Source: CAMEON01 sp045531965 (GTDB lineage: Bacteria; Bacillota; Clostridia; Oscillospirales; CAG-272). From it: a stretch of DNA of 64,000 bases. The notes beneath the pieces were generated by a model, which saw only the letters and a program-made list of their open reading frames with translations, did not search any database and was not told where the DNA came from. The position numbers were made by a program, and so were the translations under genes. Shown here one piece after another: positions 62,778-64,000 of this stretch. Position 1 is the first letter of the stretch. The number at the start of each line of letters is the position of its first letter. The stretch lies in contig JAZSFA010000113.1 of assembly GCA_045531965.1 (NCBI GenBank), forward strand, positions 1 to 64,000, in the 5' to 3' direction.

Positions 62778-63701
62778 TCAAACACACAGCCCCGTGGCCT
62801 CGTCCACACCCAGCACGATGTTCATGTTCTGGATGGCAGCGCCCGATGCGCCCTTGCCGAGGTTATCAAAGCGGGCGACCAGCAGGATGCGGTCGTCGTT
62901 GCCCGCGACGGTCACTTGCAGATCGTCTCTACCCGCCATGGCAGAAGCCGAAAGGAAGCCACTCTCGGAAGCGTCCTCCGCGTATTTCACAAGCCCCATG
63001 GCATAGTAGGACTTATAAAGTGTCTTTACATCCTCCACAGTTCCCTTGAGTTGACTCGCAAACAGGGGCACTGTCACCTCCATGCCGCAGGGGAAATCCG
63101 CCACGATGGGGCAGAACAGAGGGGCGTTGTCCAAGCCGCAAATCACGCCCATCTCGGGCAGATGCTTGTGGGTTTGGGTCAATCCATATTGACGGGGCGC
63201 GTCCAGCAGAGGATCACGTCCTTCGGCCTCGTATTCAGCGATCATCTTCTTGCCACCGCCCGTATAACCCGTGAGGGAGAAGCAAGAAAGTGCTACGGAC
63301 TTGTCCATCAGCCCGTTTTCCACCAAGGGCGCGATCAAAGACACAAATCCGCTGGCATGACAGCCGGGGTTGGCAATACGGGTGGACTTGGCAATGATCT
63401 CTCGCCGCCCGCCCAGCTCGGGGAAACCGTATGTCCAGCCGTCGGCGGTGCGGTGGGCGGTAGAGGTATCAATAATCACCGTATGAGGATCGGTTGTCAG
63501 AGCGACTGCCTCTCTTGCGGCGGCATCAGGCAGACACAGAAAAGCGATATCCGCGGCATTCAATGCCTCTCGGCGGGCGTTTTCGTCCTTGCGAAGCTCG
63601 TCGGGGAGAATGATAAGGGACAGATCGGCGCGGTCTGCCAACCGCTCGTGGATACGGAGTCCCGTAGTACCGGCACTTCCGTCAATAAAAACCTTTTTCA
63701 T
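62778..63701 (-). CDS. argC: N-acetyl-gamma-glutamyl-phosphate reductase
   Basis: 307 residues, the short (type 2) ArgC form. NADPH-dependent third step of arginine synthesis. Motifs: VFIDGSAGTTGLRI, catalytic Cys in NPGCHASGF and IDTSTAHRT. Start at 63701 after AGGAG. First gene of the arg cluster, with a consensus promoter and candidate ArgR sites upstream. Confidence 0.94.
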   Translation of the reverse strand: MKKVFIDGSAGTTGLRIHERLADRADLSLIILPDELRKDENARREALNAADIAFLCLPDAAAREAVALTTDPHTVIIDTSTAHRTADGWTYGFPELGGRREIIAKSTRIANPGCHASGFVSLIAPLVENGLMDKSVALSCFSLTGYTGGGKKMIAEYEAEGRDPLLDAPRQYGLTQTHKHLPEMGVICGLDNAPLFCPIVADFPCGMEVTVPLFASQLKGTVEDVKTLYKSYYAMGLVKYAEDASESGFLSASAMAGRDDLQVTVAGNDDRILLVARFDNLGKGASGAAIQNMNIVLGVDEATGLCV

Positions 63702-63764
63702 GGAACTACTCCTGTGCGGGAGCCGACAAATAAACACGCCCCCACTTTATATTCAACAGGGTAT

Positions 63765-63793
63765 ATTATACACACAACGCCGAAAAATGTCAA
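63765..63793 (-). promoter_or_regulatory. arg operon promoter
   Basis: Minus-strand TTGACA (63788-63793), 17 bp, TATAAT (63765-63770); both hexamers perfect. Confidence 0.93.
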
Positions 63794-63798
63794 GCCAA

Positions 63799-63838
63799 TT
63801 ATTCATGATTTTGCATGAAAATCGCATTTTTGTGCATA
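63799..63838. promoter_or_regulatory. candidate ArgR/AhrC boxes
   Basis: Just upstream of the -35, two imperfect ARG-box-like units on the minus strand: ATGCACAAAAATGCGAT and CATGCAAAATCATGAATAAT (compare the B. subtilis form CATGAATAAAAATGCAA). AT-rich, with repeated ATGCA/ATGAA words. Position suits repression by ArgR in the presence of arginine. The last 160 bp of the window hold no other recognisable feature. Confidence 0.5.
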
Positions 63839-64000
63839 GACCCAAATTCCCTACCCTTTGGCGCATTGCTTTTGGCAATTATCACAATCTGGCGAATTTT
63901 CTTTCTCAAGCAACCTGTTTTTTCATCGAATCCGCAACTCGGTTTATGAGGAAATTTTCCTTTTCAGTAAAAATATCCGCTCACAATGTTGCATATTTAT

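Overview
The window looks like chromosomal DNA of a strictly anaerobic, Gram-positive member of the Clostridia (Bacillota), most likely a gut-type relative of the Oscillospirales or Christensenellales. Supporting signs are an oxygen-sensitive class III ribonucleotide reductase, Gram-positive lipoproteins with Thr/Glu-rich linkers, strong AGGAGG-type ribosome sites, near-consensus sigma-A promoters, SpoIID-type and peptidoglycan-binding proteins, a clostridial-type RNase P RNA, PcfK/PcfJ-type mobile genes and a type I-C CRISPR system. TGA is used as an ordinary stop. Genus cannot be fixed from sequence reading alone.

Layout. 1-15 kb is core chromosome: two peptidoglycan-binding proteins, PRPP synthetase, rhamnulokinase, a nrdG-nrdD-trxB deoxynucleotide operon behind a tandem NrdR-box pair, an aldo/keto reductase, RNase P RNA, an amidase lipoprotein, a GH99-like lipoprotein, and tRNA-Met/tRNA-Glu. 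15.2-21.9 kb is accessory: a HEPN-type protein and a train of small ICE/plasmid-type genes including ArdA antirestriction, PcfK and PcfJ. 22-31 kb encodes three large secreted or surface proteins, one a mosaic of repeated modules. 31-38.5 kb holds an aminopeptidase, a phosphatase and a four-gene sugar operon (isomerase, ComB-like, EamA transporter, GH36 alpha-galactosidase) divergent from a PocR/AraC regulator.

38.5-53.5 kb is a second accessory island. It opens with a frameshifted relic of the last gene of the first island. It continues with a WYL regulator, a 25-repeat CRISPR array with a complete type I-C cas set on the minus strand (cas3, cas5c, cas8c, cas7c, cas4, cas1, cas2), a large serine recombinase, an unusual array of eight or nine different short hairpins in front of a four-helix-bundle (Avd/S23-like) gene, and two decayed small genes. 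A diverged copy of an ~85-bp sequence also present at 16.5 kb closes it. 53.5-64 kb returns to core genes: YwaF-like membrane protein, QueH, a PPIase lipoprotein, BirA, and arginine biosynthesis (argC, argJ, argB, argD with a WG-repeat lipoprotein in between). The arg genes are separated by dispersed palindromic repeats.

The observations most worth follow-up are the self-complementary hairpin array plus four-helix-bundle gene (51.9-52.5 kb), the redoxin domain fused to NrdD with trxB downstream under NrdR boxes, and the shared sequences linking the two islands.
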